64,000 bases of DNA from Gaiellasilicea sp963763755 (GCA_963763755.1 CAVXQE010000003.1:62001-126000), one strand, 5' to 3'. Positions 28,323-39,198 are shown, counted from the stretch's first letter. The notes: a model not told the origin generated them from the letters alone. Numbers and translations: made by a program.

Positions 28323-29066
28323 ATGGAGAACGGAAACTCGGGCGCGGTCGTCGTCGCCCACGACGTCACGCGCAGGTACGGCGAAGGCGACACCGCGGTC
28401 GACGCGCTCCGCGGCGTCTCGCTCGACGTGGCGAAGGGCAATCTGACCGCCGTCATGGGGCCTTCGGGCTCCGGCAAGTCGACGCTGATGCACATCCTCG
28501 CCGGCCTCGACAAGCCGACGTCCGGCACTGTCACGGTCTCGGGTACCGAGATCACGACACTGAAGGACTCCGATCTGACGAAGCTGCGCCGCCGCCACAT
28601 CGGGTTCGTCTTCCAGTTCTTCAACCTGCTGCCGATGCTGACGGCGGAGGAGAACATCACGCTGCCGCTCTCGATCGCCGGCGAGAAGGCCGATCCCGAG
28701 TTCTTCCGCGACCTGATCGAGAAGGTCGGTCTGGCCGATCGCCTCCATCACCGGCCCTCCGAGCTCTCCGGCGGCCAGCAGCAACGCGTCGCGATCGCGC
28801 GCGCGCTCGTCTCGAAGCCGACCGTCCTCTTCGCCGACGAGCCGACCGGGAACCTCGACTCAGCCACCGGGACCGAGATCCTCGCGCTGATGCGCGACTC
28901 GGTCGACTCCTACGGGCAGACGACCGTGATGGTCACGCACGAGCCGCGCGCCGCCGCGATCGCCGACCGGATCCTCTTCCTCGCCGACGGCGTGATCGTC
29001 CGCGACCTCCCGGGCGCGAGCCAGGCGGAAGTGCTCGCGACCCTGACGGAGATCGCCGCCGCTTGA
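28323..29066 (+). CDS. MacB/LolD-type ABC transporter ATPase
   Basis: An intact 247-residue ATPase from ATG 28323 with GGGAGG upstream. Walker A GPSGSGKST, Q-loop region GFVFQFFNLLPMLTAEEN, signature ELSGGQQQRVAIARAL, Walker B VLFADEPTGNLDS and H-loop MVTHEPRAA. The sequence belongs to the MacB/LolD/FtsE group that pairs with FtsX-like permeases. The stop overlaps the TTG start of such a permease (TTGA, 29063-29066). Probably an exporter or mechanotransmission-type ABC system; the substrate is unknown. Confidence 0.88.
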   Translation: MENGNSGAVVVAHDVTRRYGEGDTAVDALRGVSLDVAKGNLTAVMGPSGSGKSTLMHILAGLDKPTSGTVTVSGTEITTLKDSDLTKLRRRHIGFVFQFFNLLPMLTAEENITLPLSIAGEKADPEFFRDLIEKVGLADRLHHRPSELSGGQQQRVAIARALVSKPTVLFADEPTGNLDSATGTEILALMRDSVDSYGQTTVMVTHEPRAAAIADRILFLADGVIVRDLPGASQAEVLATLTEIAAA

Positions 29067-31628
29067 CCAAGTTCGCTCTGAAGGGTCTGCTCGGCCGGAA
29101 GCTCCGGACGGCGCTGACGGCGTTCGCGATCGTGCTCGGCGTCGCGATGGTCAGCGGCACCTTCGTCCTCACGGACTCGATCGACAAGGCGTTCGACTCG
29201 ATCTTCACCGAGTCGCGCGCCGGCTCGACCGCCGTGATCACCGGCAAGTCGGCCTTCGACATCTCGGAAGGGGAGCGGGGCCTCGCAGCCCGCTGCTCGA
29301 CGAGTCGCTGCTCGCGGAGGTGCGCCAGGTCCCCGGCGTCGCCGCGGCCGAAGGCAGCGTCGACGGCGAGGCGCAGCTGATCGGGAAGGACGGCAAGGCG
29401 ATCGTCTACGGCGGTGCGCCCAACCTCGGCTTCTCGATCGCCAACGGCGACTCCGTCTTCAACCCGCTCACGCTCGTCGACGGGCCAGTGGCCGGGGTCG
29501 GGCGAGGTCGTGATCGACGAGGCGACCGTCGACAAGGAGAACTTCGACGATCGGCCAGACGGTCGGCGTCCAGGGCGACGGGCCGGTCGAGCGTCTCCGC
29601 ATCTCCGGCTTCGTCCGGTTCGGCTCGGTCTCGACGATCGGCGGCGCCACGCTCGCCGGCTTCGACCTGCCGACGGCACAGCGGATCTTCGACAAGGAAG
29701 GCAAGCTCGACGAGATCGCGGTGGCCGCCGCAGCCGGGTGTCTCGCGAGACGGAGCTCGTCGAGGAGATCGAGAAGATCCTGCCGCCCACCGCGGAGGTC
29801 AAGCTCGCCTCCGAGCAGGCGAAGGAGGACGCGTCCGACACGAACGAGTTCATCACCTTCCTCCAGGGCTTCCTGCTCGCCTTCGCCGGCATCGCGCTCT
29901 TCGTCGGCAGCTTCGTGATCGCGAACTCGCTCTCGATCACGATCGCGCAGCGCACGCGCGAGTTCGCGACGATCCGGACGCTCGGCGGCTCGCGCCGGCA
30001 GGTGCTCGGCTCGATCGTGATCGAGGCGCTCGTCGTCGGAACGCTCGCGTCGATCGTCGGCCTGATCTCCGGCCTCGCGCTCGCGAAGGGGCTCTTCAAG
30101 CTCTTCGACGCGGTCGGCTTCACGCTGCCGAACCAGGGGCTCCTGCTCGAGACGCGGACGATCGTCGTCTCGCTGCTCGTCGGCATCCTCGTCACGCTCC
30201 TCGCCAGCCTCAGGCCCGCGATCAGGGCGACGCGCGTGCCGCCGATCGCGGCCGTCCGCGAAGGCGCGACCCTGCCGGAGTCTCGCTTCGCCCGCTTCCG
30301 GACGGTCGGCTCGCTCGGGCTGACCGCTCTCGGCTTCGCCGCGCTCGCCTACGGGCTGTTCGGGAGCGACCTCGGTACGACGCAGATCCTGCTCTGGATG
30401 GGCATCGGGGCGCTTCTGATCTTCATCGGCGTCGCGCTCTTCTCCGCGCGGCTCGTGCGGCCGCTCGCAGCCGTGCTCGGTGCGCCCGCGGCACAGTTCG
30501 GCGGCGCCGCAGGACGGCTCGCGAAGGACAACGCCCGCCGGAACCCGCAGCGAACGGCCTCCACGGCCGCTGCGCTGATGATCGGGCTCGCGCTCGTCAC
30601 GCTCGTCGCGACGCTCGCGGCCGGGATCACGAGCACCTTCCGCGGCGCCGTCAACGACCTCTTCACCTCCGACTACGCGATCACGGCCCAGAACAACTTC
30701 TCGCCGATCCCGACCGACGCCGCCGAGGCCGCTGCGAAGGCGCCGGGTGTCGAGGCGATCGCGAGCACCCGCACCGGCGAGGCGCGCATCTTCGACAAGA
30801 CGGAGTTCGTGACCGCGGTCGACGAGGACGCGGACAAGGTGCTGACCCTGGAGTGGACGGAGGGCTCGCAGCGAGACGCTCGCCACGCTCGGAGCGGACG
30901 GCGCCTTCGTGGACGACGACTACGCCAAGGACCACGACCTGCGCGTCGGCTCGCCGATCACCGTGCAGGTTCCCTCGGGCAAGAAGCTGCAGCTCGAAGG
31001 TGAAGGGGATCTTCGACCCACCCGCGGGAGGCTCACCGTTCGGTCACGTCACGTTCTCGAGCAAGACCTTCGACCGCGAGTACGAGTCGCCGAAGAACCT
31101 CTACACGTTCGTGCTGATGCACGGCGGCGTCACGCCCGAGAACACGCAGGCGCTCGAGACCGCGCTGAAGGACTTCCCCAACGCGAAGGCGCAGACGCGC
31201 GACGAGTTCGTCGACAACCAGATCAGCGGGTTGAACAACATCCTCAACATCCTCTACGTGCTGCTCGCCCTCTCGGTGATCGTCAGCCTGTTCGGGATCG
31301 TCAACACGCTCGTCCTGACGGTCTTCGAGCGGACACGCGAGCTCGGGATGCTGCGCGCGATCGGGATGACGCGGCGCCAGGTGCGGCGGATGATCCGGCA
31401 CGAGAGCGTGATCACCGCGCTGATCGGCGGCGTGCTCGGGATCATGCTCGGGCATCGTCCTCGGGGCCCTGCTGATCGCCCGGGTCGACTTCATCGAGTT
31501 CTCGCTTCCGACCGGCGCAGATCATCGTCTTCGCGATCGCGACGATCGTGGTCGGGATCCTCGCTGCGATCTTCCCGGCGCGCCGTGCGGCCAAGCTCGA
31601 TCCGCTCAAAGCCCTCCAGTACGAGTAG
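29063..31628 (+). CDS. FtsX-like ABC transporter permease, frameshifted
   Basis: TTG 29063 opens an approximately 850-residue permease with two FtsX domains. The N-terminal span is LRTALTAFAIVLGVAMVSGTFVL, followed by an extracellular MacB-like periplasmic core. The first FtsX domain has FLLAFAGIALFVGSFVIANS, TREFATIRTLGGSRRQVLGS and a four-helix arrangement. The C-terminal one has LNILYVLLALSVIVSLFGIV, RTRELGMLRAIGMTRRQVRR and ends KALQYE. At least five single-base breaks are present (about 29287, 29495, 29550, 29730, 30870-31020 and 31450-31520). It works with the preceding ATPase. Confidence 0.82.
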
Positions 31629-31637
31629 CCTCGACGC

Positions 31638-32510
31638 GTGCGCGTCACGCTCTGCGACGTCGGCCCCCGCGACGGGCTTCAGAACGAGCCGGAGACGCTC
31701 GCTCCCGACGTCCGGGCCGAGCTCGTTCGACGCCTCGCGGCCGCCGGCCTGCCTCGGGTCGAGGCGGTCAGCTTCGTCAGCGACGAGCGCGTGCCGCAGA
31801 TGGCCGGTGCGGAGGAGGTCGTCGCGGCGGTCGGCGACGTTCAGGCCGAGCTCTCCGGGCTCGTGCTGAACGAGCGCGGCTGGGAGCGGCTCGCCGCGAC
31901 GCCGCTCGACCGCGTCAACGTGACGCTCGCGGCCACCGAGTCCTTCAACCAGCGCAACGGCAACGCGTCGCTGGCGGAGGCCACGGCCCGGGTCGAGCGG
32001 ATCCTGGCGGTCGCCGACCGGCCGTCGACGGCGACGATCAGCGTCGCGTTCGGCTGCCCGTTCGAGGGCGAGGTCGACCCGGGTGTCGTCGCAGATCTCG
32101 CAGAGCGGCTCGTCGTCGCCGGCGCCGACGAGGTCGTCCTCGCGGACACGATCGGGGTCGCGACGCCGCGGCCGGTGCGACGGCTCGTCGAGCGGACGTC
32201 GATTCTCGGGGTTCCCATCGGCGGCCACTTCCACGACACGCGCCACACCGGCGTCGCCAACGCCTGGGCGGCGGTCGAGGCGGGGGCGACCGTGCTCGAC
32301 GCGTCGGTCGGCGGCCTCGGCGGCTGCCCGTTCGCGCCGCGCGCGACCGGCAACGTCGCGACCGAGGACGTCCTCTATCTCCTCGACCGCGAGCGCGTCG
32401 AGACGGGCGTCGACCTCGAGGCGCTGATCGGCGTGGCGAGGTGGCTCGAGGAGCTGCTCGGCCGCGAGCTACCCGGCCGCGTCTACCGCGCCGGCCCCTT
32501 TCCGGCCATG
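31638..32510 (+). CDS. Hydroxymethylglutaryl-CoA lyase-like enzyme, 3' end uncertain
   Basis: GTG 31638 begins a DRE-TIM barrel enzyme. The metal/substrate motif CDVGPRDGLQNE is at the N-terminus, then VEAVSFVSDERVPQM, NVTLAATESFNQRN, ISVAFGCPFEGEVDP, GADEVVLADTIGVATP, HFHDTRHTGVANAWAA (metal His pair) and GGLGGCPFAPRATGNVATED with the catalytic Cys loop. These are HMG-CoA lyase signatures (leucine degradation). The open frame continues far beyond the normal length (about 290 residues), running antisense through the CoA-transferase gene, so the real stop near 32510 was probably lost to an indel. TAGCCT (31626-31631), which includes the preceding stop, ends 7 nt before the GTG and may be its -10. 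Confidence 0.78.
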
Positions 32511-33708
32511 GTGGGACGCGACGATGCCGGCTGCGGCCAGCTCGGCGATCTCCTCGTCGGCGTAGCCGGCCTCGCGCAGGATCTCGGCGGTGTGCTCGCC
32601 GAGGAGCGGCGGCGGGCTTCGGTGCAGGACGCGCTCGCCGTCGAGCGACAGCGGCAGCGCCGGCAATCGGAGATCCGGGATCGCCGGGTGGGGGAGGTCC
32701 TGCATGAGCTCGAGCGCCTCGGTCTGCGGAGAGGCGAGGATGTCGGCGACGTCCGCGACCGGTGCTGCAGGAACGCCGGCGCCGGTGAGCCGCTCGTGCC
32801 AGGAGGCGGTGTCGTCCTGCGCGAAGTACGGCTCGAGGAGCGCGATCAGCGCCTCACGGTTCGCGACGCGGTCGGGGTTCGTGCGGAAGCGTGGGTCGAT
32901 CGGCGAGGTCGTCCGCGCCGAGCTCGCCGCAGAGAAGCGCGAACAGGCGATCGTTCCCGGCCGCCACCATCAGCTCGCCGTCCCGGTGCGGATCACCTCG
33001 TAGGGCGCGATCGTCGGGAAGCCGGTTCCGTGACCGCGCGGCACCGTCCCGTCCGCGAGGTAGCCGGCGAGGTGGTAGCCGATGTAGCCGAGCGAGGTCT
33101 CGTAGAGCGAGACGTCGACGAGACGACCCGCACCGGTCGTCTCGCGCTCGAGCAGCGCGGCGAGGATCCCGAGAGCCGCCCAGGTGCCGGTGCCCTGATC
33201 GATCAGGGAGGAGCCGACGCGCACACCCGGCCGTCCGGGCTCGCCGGTCATCGAGATCAGGCCGCCCGCCGCCTGCATCAGCGCGTCGTAGCCCGGCTCG
33301 TCCCGCTGCGGGCCAACGCGGCCGTAGGCGCCGATCGAGCAGTAGACGAGTCGCGGGTTCCGCTCTCGCAGCTCGATCGGGCCCGAGCCCGAGGCTCTCG
33401 GCGAGCCCGGGGCGGAGGCTCTGCAGGAAGACGTCTGCGCCGTCCACCAGCCGCAGCAGCGCCTCGCGTCCGCGCGGGTCGCGCAGCGAGCACGCCAGCG
33501 AACGCTTCGACGCGTTCGCCGAGAGGAACATCGTTCCCTCGCCGTTCCAGAACGGCGGCCCCCAGGCGCGGCCGTCGTCGCCCGTGTCCGGCCGCTCGAC
33601 CTTGATCACGTCTGCGCCGAGCGCGCCGAGGATCTCTGCGCAGTACGGGCCGGCGATCGACGTCGTCACGTCGAGCACGCGCATCCCTGCGAGCGGCGAG
33701 AAGGACAT
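32469..33708 (-). CDS. Family III CoA-transferase (CaiB/BaiF type), frameshifted
   Basis: ATG 33708 opens SFSPLAGMRVLDVTTSIAGP, AEILGALGADVIKVERPDTG, and FLSANASKRSLACSLRDPRG, all typical of CaiB/BaiF. After breaks near 33370 the catalytic region reads GYDALMQAAGGLISMTG, with the Asp of PGYD as the expected nucleophile, then GSSLIDQGTGTWAALGILAA and VDVSLYETSLGYIGYHL. After further breaks near 33000 and 32850 the end is LPHPAIPDLRLPALPL and HTAEILREAGYADEEIAEL. It transfers CoA between carboxylic acids. The 3' end overlaps the convergent lyase gene, and both ends are uncertain by some tens of bases. Confidence 0.75.
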
Positions 33709-33741
33709 CGACTCATCATCGCCACTCGACTCTCTGCGAGG

Positions 33742-34350
33742 ATGCCGCAAGTGTTCCAGTCGATCGTAGATGCCGTCTCCGGCTCGAACTGGAGCTACCT
33801 GATCGTCTTCGCGATCGCGATGATCGACGCGTTCTTCCCCCTCGTGCCGAGCGAGGCGACGGCGATCGCCGCTGGAGTGGTCGCGGGAACAGGGGGTCTG
33901 CGAGTCGAGTTCGTGATCCTCGCCGCTGCACTCGGGGCGATCGCCGGCGACAACATCTGCTTCTTCGCCGGGCACTTTCTGGGCGAGCGGCTGAATCAGC
34001 GCTTCTTCCAGGGCGAGAAGAACAAGAAACGGGTCCTCTGGGCAAGGAAGACGCTCGACGAACGAGGCGGTTACATCATCGTCGTCGCGCGCTTCATACC
34101 GGGCGGCAGGACCGTGGTCACCTTCACGGCCGGCTTCGTCGACGGGATGCCGTGGCGGCGGTTCATCCGCTACGACGTCATCGCCGGCCTGATCTGGGGC
34201 ACCTACACGGTGATGCTCGGCTACGTCGGCGGCAAGACGTTCGAGGAGCAGCCGTGGAAGGGGCTCATCCTCGCATTCGTCGTTGCTCTCGCCGTGACCG
34301 GGACGGTCGAGCTGGTGCGGCACCTCCGCAGCCGCCGCTCCCACGCATGA
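33742..34350 (+). CDS. DedA-family (VTT domain) membrane protein
   Basis: An intact 202-residue protein from ATG 33742. It shows hydrophobic N-terminal LIVFAIAMIDAFFPLVPSEA with the conserved acidic/Pro-Ser-Glu motif, FFAGHFLGERL, and the key GGYIIVVARFIPGGRTVVTF (F-x-x-x-R-x-x-P-G). The amphipathic end has membrane spans YVGGKTF and GLILAFVVALAVTGTVELV. DedA proteins are lipid-scramblase-like membrane proteins supporting envelope homeostasis. Its stop overlaps the next start (ATGA, 34347-34350). Confidence 0.85.
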   Translation: MPQVFQSIVDAVSGSNWSYLIVFAIAMIDAFFPLVPSEATAIAAGVVAGTGGLRVEFVILAAALGAIAGDNICFFAGHFLGERLNQRFFQGEKNKKRVLWARKTLDERGGYIIVVARFIPGGRTVVTFTAGFVDGMPWRRFIRYDVIAGLIWGTYTVMLGYVGGKTFEEQPWKGLILAFVVALAVTGTVELVRHLRSRRSHA

Positions 34351-35081
34351 AGCTGCACGTCACCGGCGCGACCGGCTACCTCGGCTCGGAGCTCGTCCGG
34401 CGCGTGCCGGATGCGTCGACCGAGCGCGTCGAGGTCCGCGACGCCGTCGCAGTCGAGGAGCTTCTCCGGCGCGTTCGCCCCGAGATCGTGATCCACACGG
34501 CCTACCTGCAGGACGGACCGGGCGCGCACGAGATCACGGTCGACGGAGCCGAGAACGTCGCGCGGGCAGCGGCGGCCGTCGGGGCGAGGCTGGTGCACCT
34601 CTCCACCGACGTCGTGTTCGACGGACGCAAGGGCACGCCGTACGTCGAGGACGATCCGCTCTCGCCGGTGACCGAGTACGGCCGCGCGAAGGCGGAGGCC
34701 GAGAGCCGGGTCGCCCGGGCGCATCCGCAGGCGCTGATCGTCCGCACCTCGCTGATCTACGGCGGCGCCGAGCCGTCCAAGCACGAGGCCACGGCTCGCG
34801 ATCCCTCGTTCACCTTCTTCACGAACGAGATCCGCAACCCGGTCCAGGCCGGCGACCTCGCCGACGCCCTGCTCGAGCTTGCGGAGCTCGACGTGTCCGG
34901 CCCGCTCCACGTCGCCGGCGCGGACGCCGTCTCGCGCGCCGAGTTCGCCGAGCTGATCACGGGCGGCCCCGTCGCCGGCGCGCCTGCGCCGCCGACTCGC
35001 CCGCTCGACTGCTCGCTCGACTCGTCGCGCGCGCAGGCGCTGATCCACACCCGCCTGCGAGGCGTGCGGGAGGTTCTCTAG
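34347..35081 (+). CDS. RmlD-like NAD(P)-dependent sugar-nucleotide reductase
   Basis: An intact 244-residue short-chain reductase/epimerase. The Rossmann motif TGATGYLGSEL opens the protein, then VIHTAYLQDGPGAHEITVDG, VHLSTDVVFDGRKGTPYVED, and the catalytic Tyr-Lys pair in TEYGRAKAEAES. The pattern is that of dTDP-4-dehydrorhamnose reductase (RmlD), but no other rhamnose genes are near, so the substrate is open. Its TAG stop at 35079-35081 shares CTAG with the convergent cyclase gene. Confidence 0.78.
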   Translation: MKLHVTGATGYLGSELVRRVPDASTERVEVRDAVAVEELLRRVRPEIVIHTAYLQDGPGAHEITVDGAENVARAAAAVGARLVHLSTDVVFDGRKGTPYVEDDPLSPVTEYGRAKAEAESRVARAHPQALIVRTSLIYGGAEPSKHEATARDPSFTFFTNEIRNPVQAGDLADALLELAELDVSGPLHVAGADAVSRAEFAELITGGPVAGAPAPPTRPLDCSLDSSRAQALIHTRLRGVREVL

Positions 35082-35834
35082 CGCTCGCGCTCGATCCGCT
35101 CGGCGATCTCGTCGGGACGCTTCGCCGCCCGGTCCGCGAGCGCGTCCACGTCCGACATCACTCGCTCGAGCGACGCCTCGACCGAGCGCTTGACACGCGC
35201 GTTGATCCGCGCCGCCATTCGCTTGCCGAAGTCGCTCTCCCAGGCCTCTTCGTCGCCGGCGGGAGCGTCGGTCACGGTCGCTTCGGGAACAGGCGCCTCG
35301 GGCGGCGCGGCGCCGTCGATCTCGAGCTCGAAGACCCGTTCAGGCTCGTCGATGTCCTTCAGCCGACGCTCGCCGAGCGGGAAGATCGAGACGCCGTCGG
35401 GCAGCGAGGAGCCGACGAGCGCGCGCGTGGTCTCGGAGAGCAGCACGTGGCCGCCGCTCCCGGCCGTGCAGAGCCGCGCCGCCCGCACGACGTCGAGCCC
35501 CAGGTAGCCCTCGCTGCCGAGCGCCGGTTCCCCGGTGTGGAGTCCCATCCGGACGCGGACGTCGACGCCGTCGGGCCACTCGTGCGCGGCGTGCGCGCGC
35601 TGTGCCTCGACGGCGGCGGTGACCGCATCGCGGGCGCGCGAAAAGGCGAAGAAGAACGCGTCACCCTGCGTGTCGATCTCGACGCCGCCGTGCTCTGCGA
35701 ACCCCTCGCGCATCAGCCGCCGGTGCTGCGGACAGGACCTCGTCGAAGCGCTCGCCGAGCTGCTTGAGGAGCGCCGTCGACCCCTCGACATCACTGAAGA
35801 CGAAGGTCACGGTGCCGCTGGGAAGAGGAGGCAT
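35078..35834 (-). CDS. Class III adenylate/guanylate cyclase domain protein, frameshifted
   Basis: ATG 35834 opens PPLPSGTVTFVFSDVEGSTALL, with the first metal Asp in FSDVEGS. After a one-base break near 35730 the catalytic domain continues with HRRLMREGFAEHGGVEIDTQ, GDAFFFAFSRA (second Asp), VRVRMGLHTGEP, YLGLDVVRAARLC and GHVLLSETTRALV. A C-terminal helical, basic tail of about 60 residues (RMAARINARVKRSVEASLER) follows. The protein of about 250 residues lacks membrane segments. It probably makes cAMP; the effector is unknown. The stop shares CTAG with the RmlD-like gene. Confidence 0.8.
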
Positions 35835-35871
35835 CGACCGAGTATTGCGAGCGCGTGGCAAGCTCGGGGGT

Positions 35872-37764
35872 ATGAACCGTCTCGCCGGTGAGACCAGCCC
35901 CTACCTCCTCCAGCACGCCGACAACCCGGTCAGCTGGTACCCGTGGGGCGACGAGGCGCTCGCCCGGGCGCGGGAAGAGGACCGGCCGATCCTCCTCTCG
36001 ATCGGGTACGCGGCCTGCCACTGGTGTCACGTGATGGAGCACGAGTCGTTCGAGGACCCTGCGACCGCGGCGGTCATGAACGAGCACTTCGTGAGCGTGA
36101 AGGTCGATCGCGAGGAGCGTCCCGACCTCGACGCCGTCTACATGGAGGCGGTCGTGGCGATGTCCGGCCACGGCGGCTGGCCGATGACGGTCTTCCTGAC
36201 GCCGGCCGGCGAGCCGTTCTACGGCGGCACCTACTACCCGCCGGAGCCGCGGCACGGGATGCCGAGCTTCCGGCAGGTGCTCGAGGCGATCGCCGAGGCA
36301 TGGCGCGAACGGCGCGACGACGTTGCGCGCTCGGCCGGCCAGCTCGTCGAGGCGGTCCGTCAGTCGGCGTTGCTCCGCCCATCGCTCGAGCCGCTGACGC
36401 GACGATCTTCTCGCCGGAGCCGCGCGCGCGGCCGGTGCGGCGTTCGAGCCGGCGTACGGCGGCTGGGGTCGGGCACCGAAGTTCCCCAATGCTCCCGTGC
36501 TCGAGTTCCTGCTTCGCCGTGGTGACGACACGAGCCTCGCGATGGCCGTCAAGACACTCGACGAGATGGCGGCCGGGGGGATGTACGACCTGCTCGGCGG
36601 AGGCTTCCACCGCTACTCGGTCGACGACCGTTGGCTCGTGCCGCACTTCGAGAAGATGCTGTACGACAACGCGCTGCTCGCACCGGCGTACCTGCACGCC
36701 TGGCTCGTCACCGGAGAAGACCGGTACCGCGCGATCGCAGAATCGACGATCGAGTACCTGCTCCGCGAGTTGCTGCTCCCGGAGGGTGGCTTCGCCTCGG
36801 CACAGGATGCGGACACGGACGGCGTCGAAGGCCTGACGTTCACCTGGACCGAGGACGAGGGTGTCCCGGCCGCGCTGCTGCAGCCTTTCGAGCACGGACG
36901 CTCGATCATCCGCGGCGAGCTCGACGAGGGTCTGCGCGTACGGCTCCTCGAGCTTCGAGAGCAGCGGCCGAAGCCGCTCCGTGACGACAAGGCGATCGCG
37001 TCGTGGAACGGGCTTGCGCTCGCGGCTCTCGCAGAAGCCGGGCGCCGTCTCGAGAGGCCCGGACTGGGTCGACGCCGCCCGAACGCTCGGCGAGTTCCTG
37101 CTCGGCCCACTCTCCGACGACACCGGCAGGCTCCGGCGCAGCTATCGCGAGGGCCGCACGAGCGGGGCCGGCTATCTCGACGACTACGCGAACGTCGCGC
37201 ACGGGCTGCTCGAGCTCCACGTCGCGACCGGAGAGCCTCGCTGGCTCCACGAGGCGAACCGGCTCGGCCGGCTCGCGATCGAGCTCTTCGCCGACGAGGA
37301 GCACGGCGGCTTCTTTCTCTCCCCGGCCGACGGCGAGCGTCTCGTTGCGCGCACGAAGGAGCTCGACGATCACCCCGCTTCCGTCCGGTAACTCGATGCT
37401 CGCGCACGTGCTGATCCGGCTCGCACGGATCTACGGGGACGACGAGCTCGAGCGCCAGGCGGTCTCCGTGCTGCGCCTCGTGCGGCCCGCGCTCGAGCGC
37501 GCTCCGACCGCCTTCGGGTGGGCGCTCTGCGCGCTCGACCTCCACCTGAGCACTCCGCGGGAGCTCGCCATCCTGGGCCAGGTCGACTCCGAGGTCGCCC
37601 GCGCGGCGCTTCGGCCGTGGCAGCCGACCACCGTCGTCGCGGTCGGCCCGGACGACGAGGTGCCGTTGCTGGCTGGGAAGACGCTCGTCGACGGCGCCTC
37701 CGCCGTGTACCTCTGCGAGCGGTTCGCATGCCAGGCTCCGATCACGGATCCCGCACTGATCTGA
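35872..37764 (+). CDS. Thioredoxin-domain protein of the YyaL/SSP411 family, frameshifted
   Basis: ATG 35872 opens NRLAGETSPYLLQHADNPVS, WYPWGDEALARAREEDRPIL, and SIGYAACHWCHVMEHESFED, where CHWC replaces the thioredoxin CxxC site. Next come RPDLDAVYMEAV and GGWPMTVFLTPAGEPFYGGT, characteristic of DUF255/YyaL. The C-terminal (alpha/alpha)6-like part has GGGFHRYSVDDRWLVPHFEK, MLYDNALLAPAYL and DADTDGVEGLTFTW, and ends YLCERFACQAPITDPALI. Frame breaks lie near 36405, 36450, 37055 and 37385. The length of about 630 residues is near normal. The biochemical role of the family is not settled. Confidence 0.83.
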
Positions 37765-37803
37765 AGCCTTCTTCGCGCGGGTTCTAACTTCCCCGGCCGC
37801 CCG

Positions 37804-37832
37804 TTGTCTAAGTTCACCAGAAGGAGTAATCT
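37804..37832 (+). promoter_or_regulatory. Promoter for the branched-chain amino acid binding protein
   Basis: TTGTCT (37804-37809), a 17-bp spacer and TAATCT (37827-37832) make the best sigma-70-type match in the window. The leader of about 38 nt contains a T6 run (37849-37854) and AAGGGGAG before ATG 37877. Confidence 0.6.
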
Positions 37833-37876
37833 CGCCTTCCAGCGGGCCTTTTTTGACTATCAAGGGGAGAGTTTCT

Positions 37877-39139
37877 ATGCGTAGGGTCTCACTTGCCGGG
37901 GCGGCGATCATTGGAGCCTTGCTCCTTGCTATTCCGGCGTTTGCCAAGACCGATCTGAAGGCGGCAGATCCGGGCATCACCGCAAGCACGATCACGATCG
38001 GCGGGACGTTCCCGCTGACAGGACCGGCCTCCAGCTATGCGCCGATCCCGGCCGGGATGAAGGCGTACTTCAGCTACATCAACGCTCGCCGCGGTCCCGA
38101 CGGGAAGCGTGGCGTCGGTGGCCGTCAGATCGTCTTCAAGTACTACGACGACGGCTACAACCCCGTCAACTCGGTGCAGTTGCAGCGGAGGCTCGTCGAG
38201 CAGGACAAGGTCTTCGCCGTCGTGGGCACGCTCGGAACCGAGGTCAACGAGGCGGTGCAGCCCTATCTGAACGCTCAGAAGGTGCCGCACGTTCTCGTCT
38301 CGACGGGTGCCAGCGAGTTCGGCACGGCGTACAAGAAGTACCCGTGGACGATCGGCTGGCAGCCTGACTACATCGCCGAGGCGCGGCTCTACGGCCTCGA
38401 CATCAGGAAGAACCATCCGAATGCCAAGATCGCGATCCTGTACCAGAACGACAGCTACGGGAAGGACTACCTGTACGGCTTCAAGTCGGCGCTCGGCAAG
38501 GCGAACGCCGACAAGATGGTCGTCGGCGAGCAGGCGTACGACGTGCTCGGCGGCGCCACTCCGTCCTCCCAGCTCGCACGGCTGAAGGCCACCGGAGCGG
38601 ACACGCTGATGATCTTCGTCACGCCGACCCCGACGATCCAGACCTACGCGATCATCCGGGGACTCGCCTGGCAGCCGGCGAACATCTACGTGAACTCGGT
38701 CTCGGCGACCGACGTGTTCATGAGCATCGCGGTCGCACGCTCCAGCGCGGCCACCGTGAACGGCTCGATCAGCGCTGCGTATCTGAAGGATCCAGCCTCG
38801 CCGGTCTGGGCAAACGACAAGACGATGCAGCAGTACAAGTCGCTCATGGGGAAGTATCTGCCGGGTTCGAATGCGAACAACGGGCTCTACTTCTACGGCT
38901 TCGCCAAGGCGGACACGTTCGTCCAGGCGATGTACAAGGCGGGGAAGAATCCGACCCGTCAGGGCTTGATGGCCGCCCTGCTGTCTCTCAACCAGACCAG
39001 TCCGTTCGCCCTGCCGGGCGTGCGGCTGAAGACCTCAGCGCGCGACCATTACATCATCAGCCACCAGCAGCCGATGCGCTTCAACAACGGCCTCTGGACG
39101 CTGTTCGGCCAGTTGGTCGACGGACGGCCGCGCGGGTAG
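37877..39139 (+). CDS. Branched-chain amino acid-type ABC substrate-binding protein
   Basis: An intact 420-residue protein from ATG 37877. The signal peptide is RRVSLAGAAIIGALLLAIPA ending FA, without a lipobox. The type I periplasmic-binding fold (LivJ/LivK group) shows ITIGGTFPLTGPASSY, GMKAYFSYINAR, DDGYNPVNSVQLQRRLVEQD, FAVVGTLGTEVNEAVQPYLN, HVLVSTGASEF and KIAILYQNDSYGKDYLYGFK. It is an orphan here: no permease or ATPase adjoins it, while a full livGFHMK set lies 18 kb downstream. A strong hairpin terminator and an upstream promoter make it a single-gene unit. The ligand may be an amino acid or an organic acid/amide. Confidence 0.88.
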   Translation: MRRVSLAGAAIIGALLLAIPAFAKTDLKAADPGITASTITIGGTFPLTGPASSYAPIPAGMKAYFSYINARRGPDGKRGVGGRQIVFKYYDDGYNPVNSVQLQRRLVEQDKVFAVVGTLGTEVNEAVQPYLNAQKVPHVLVSTGASEFGTAYKKYPWTIGWQPDYIAEARLYGLDIRKNHPNAKIAILYQNDSYGKDYLYGFKSALGKANADKMVVGEQAYDVLGGATPSSQLARLKATGADTLMIFVTPTPTIQTYAIIRGLAWQPANIYVNSVSATDVFMSIAVARSSAATVNGSISAAYLKDPASPVWANDKTMQQYKSLMGKYLPGSNANNGLYFYGFAKADTFVQAMYKAGKNPTRQGLMAALLSLNQTSPFALPGVRLKTSARDHYIISHQQPMRFNNGLWTLFGQLVDGRPRG

Positions 39140-39162
39140 CGAACACGCGGAAATGAAAGGAT

Positions 39163-39188
39163 CGTGGGGGCCGGCGACGGCCCCCACG
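39163..39188 (+). terminator. Hairpin terminator after the substrate-binding gene
   Basis: A perfect 10-bp stem CGTGGGGGCC / GGCCCCCACG with loop GGCGAC starts 23 nt after the stop at 39139 and is followed by TCGTTCTCCC. The next gene begins 10 nt later. Confidence 0.7.
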
Positions 39189-39198
39189 TCGTTCTCCC

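Noticed and set aside
31638..33605. An apparent fusion of the HMG-CoA-lyase-like protein to a long C-terminal extension
   Set aside because: After about 290 residues the frame runs antisense through a CoA-transferase gene and becomes low-complexity; loss of the normal stop by an indel is more likely.
37835..37860. T6 run after GC-rich sequence as an intrinsic terminator before the substrate-binding gene
   Set aside because: The preceding stem (GAAGG/CCTTC) is only 5 bp and is separated from the T-run; the strong TTGTCT-N17-TAATCT promoter lies just upstream, so the T-run is more likely part of the leader.
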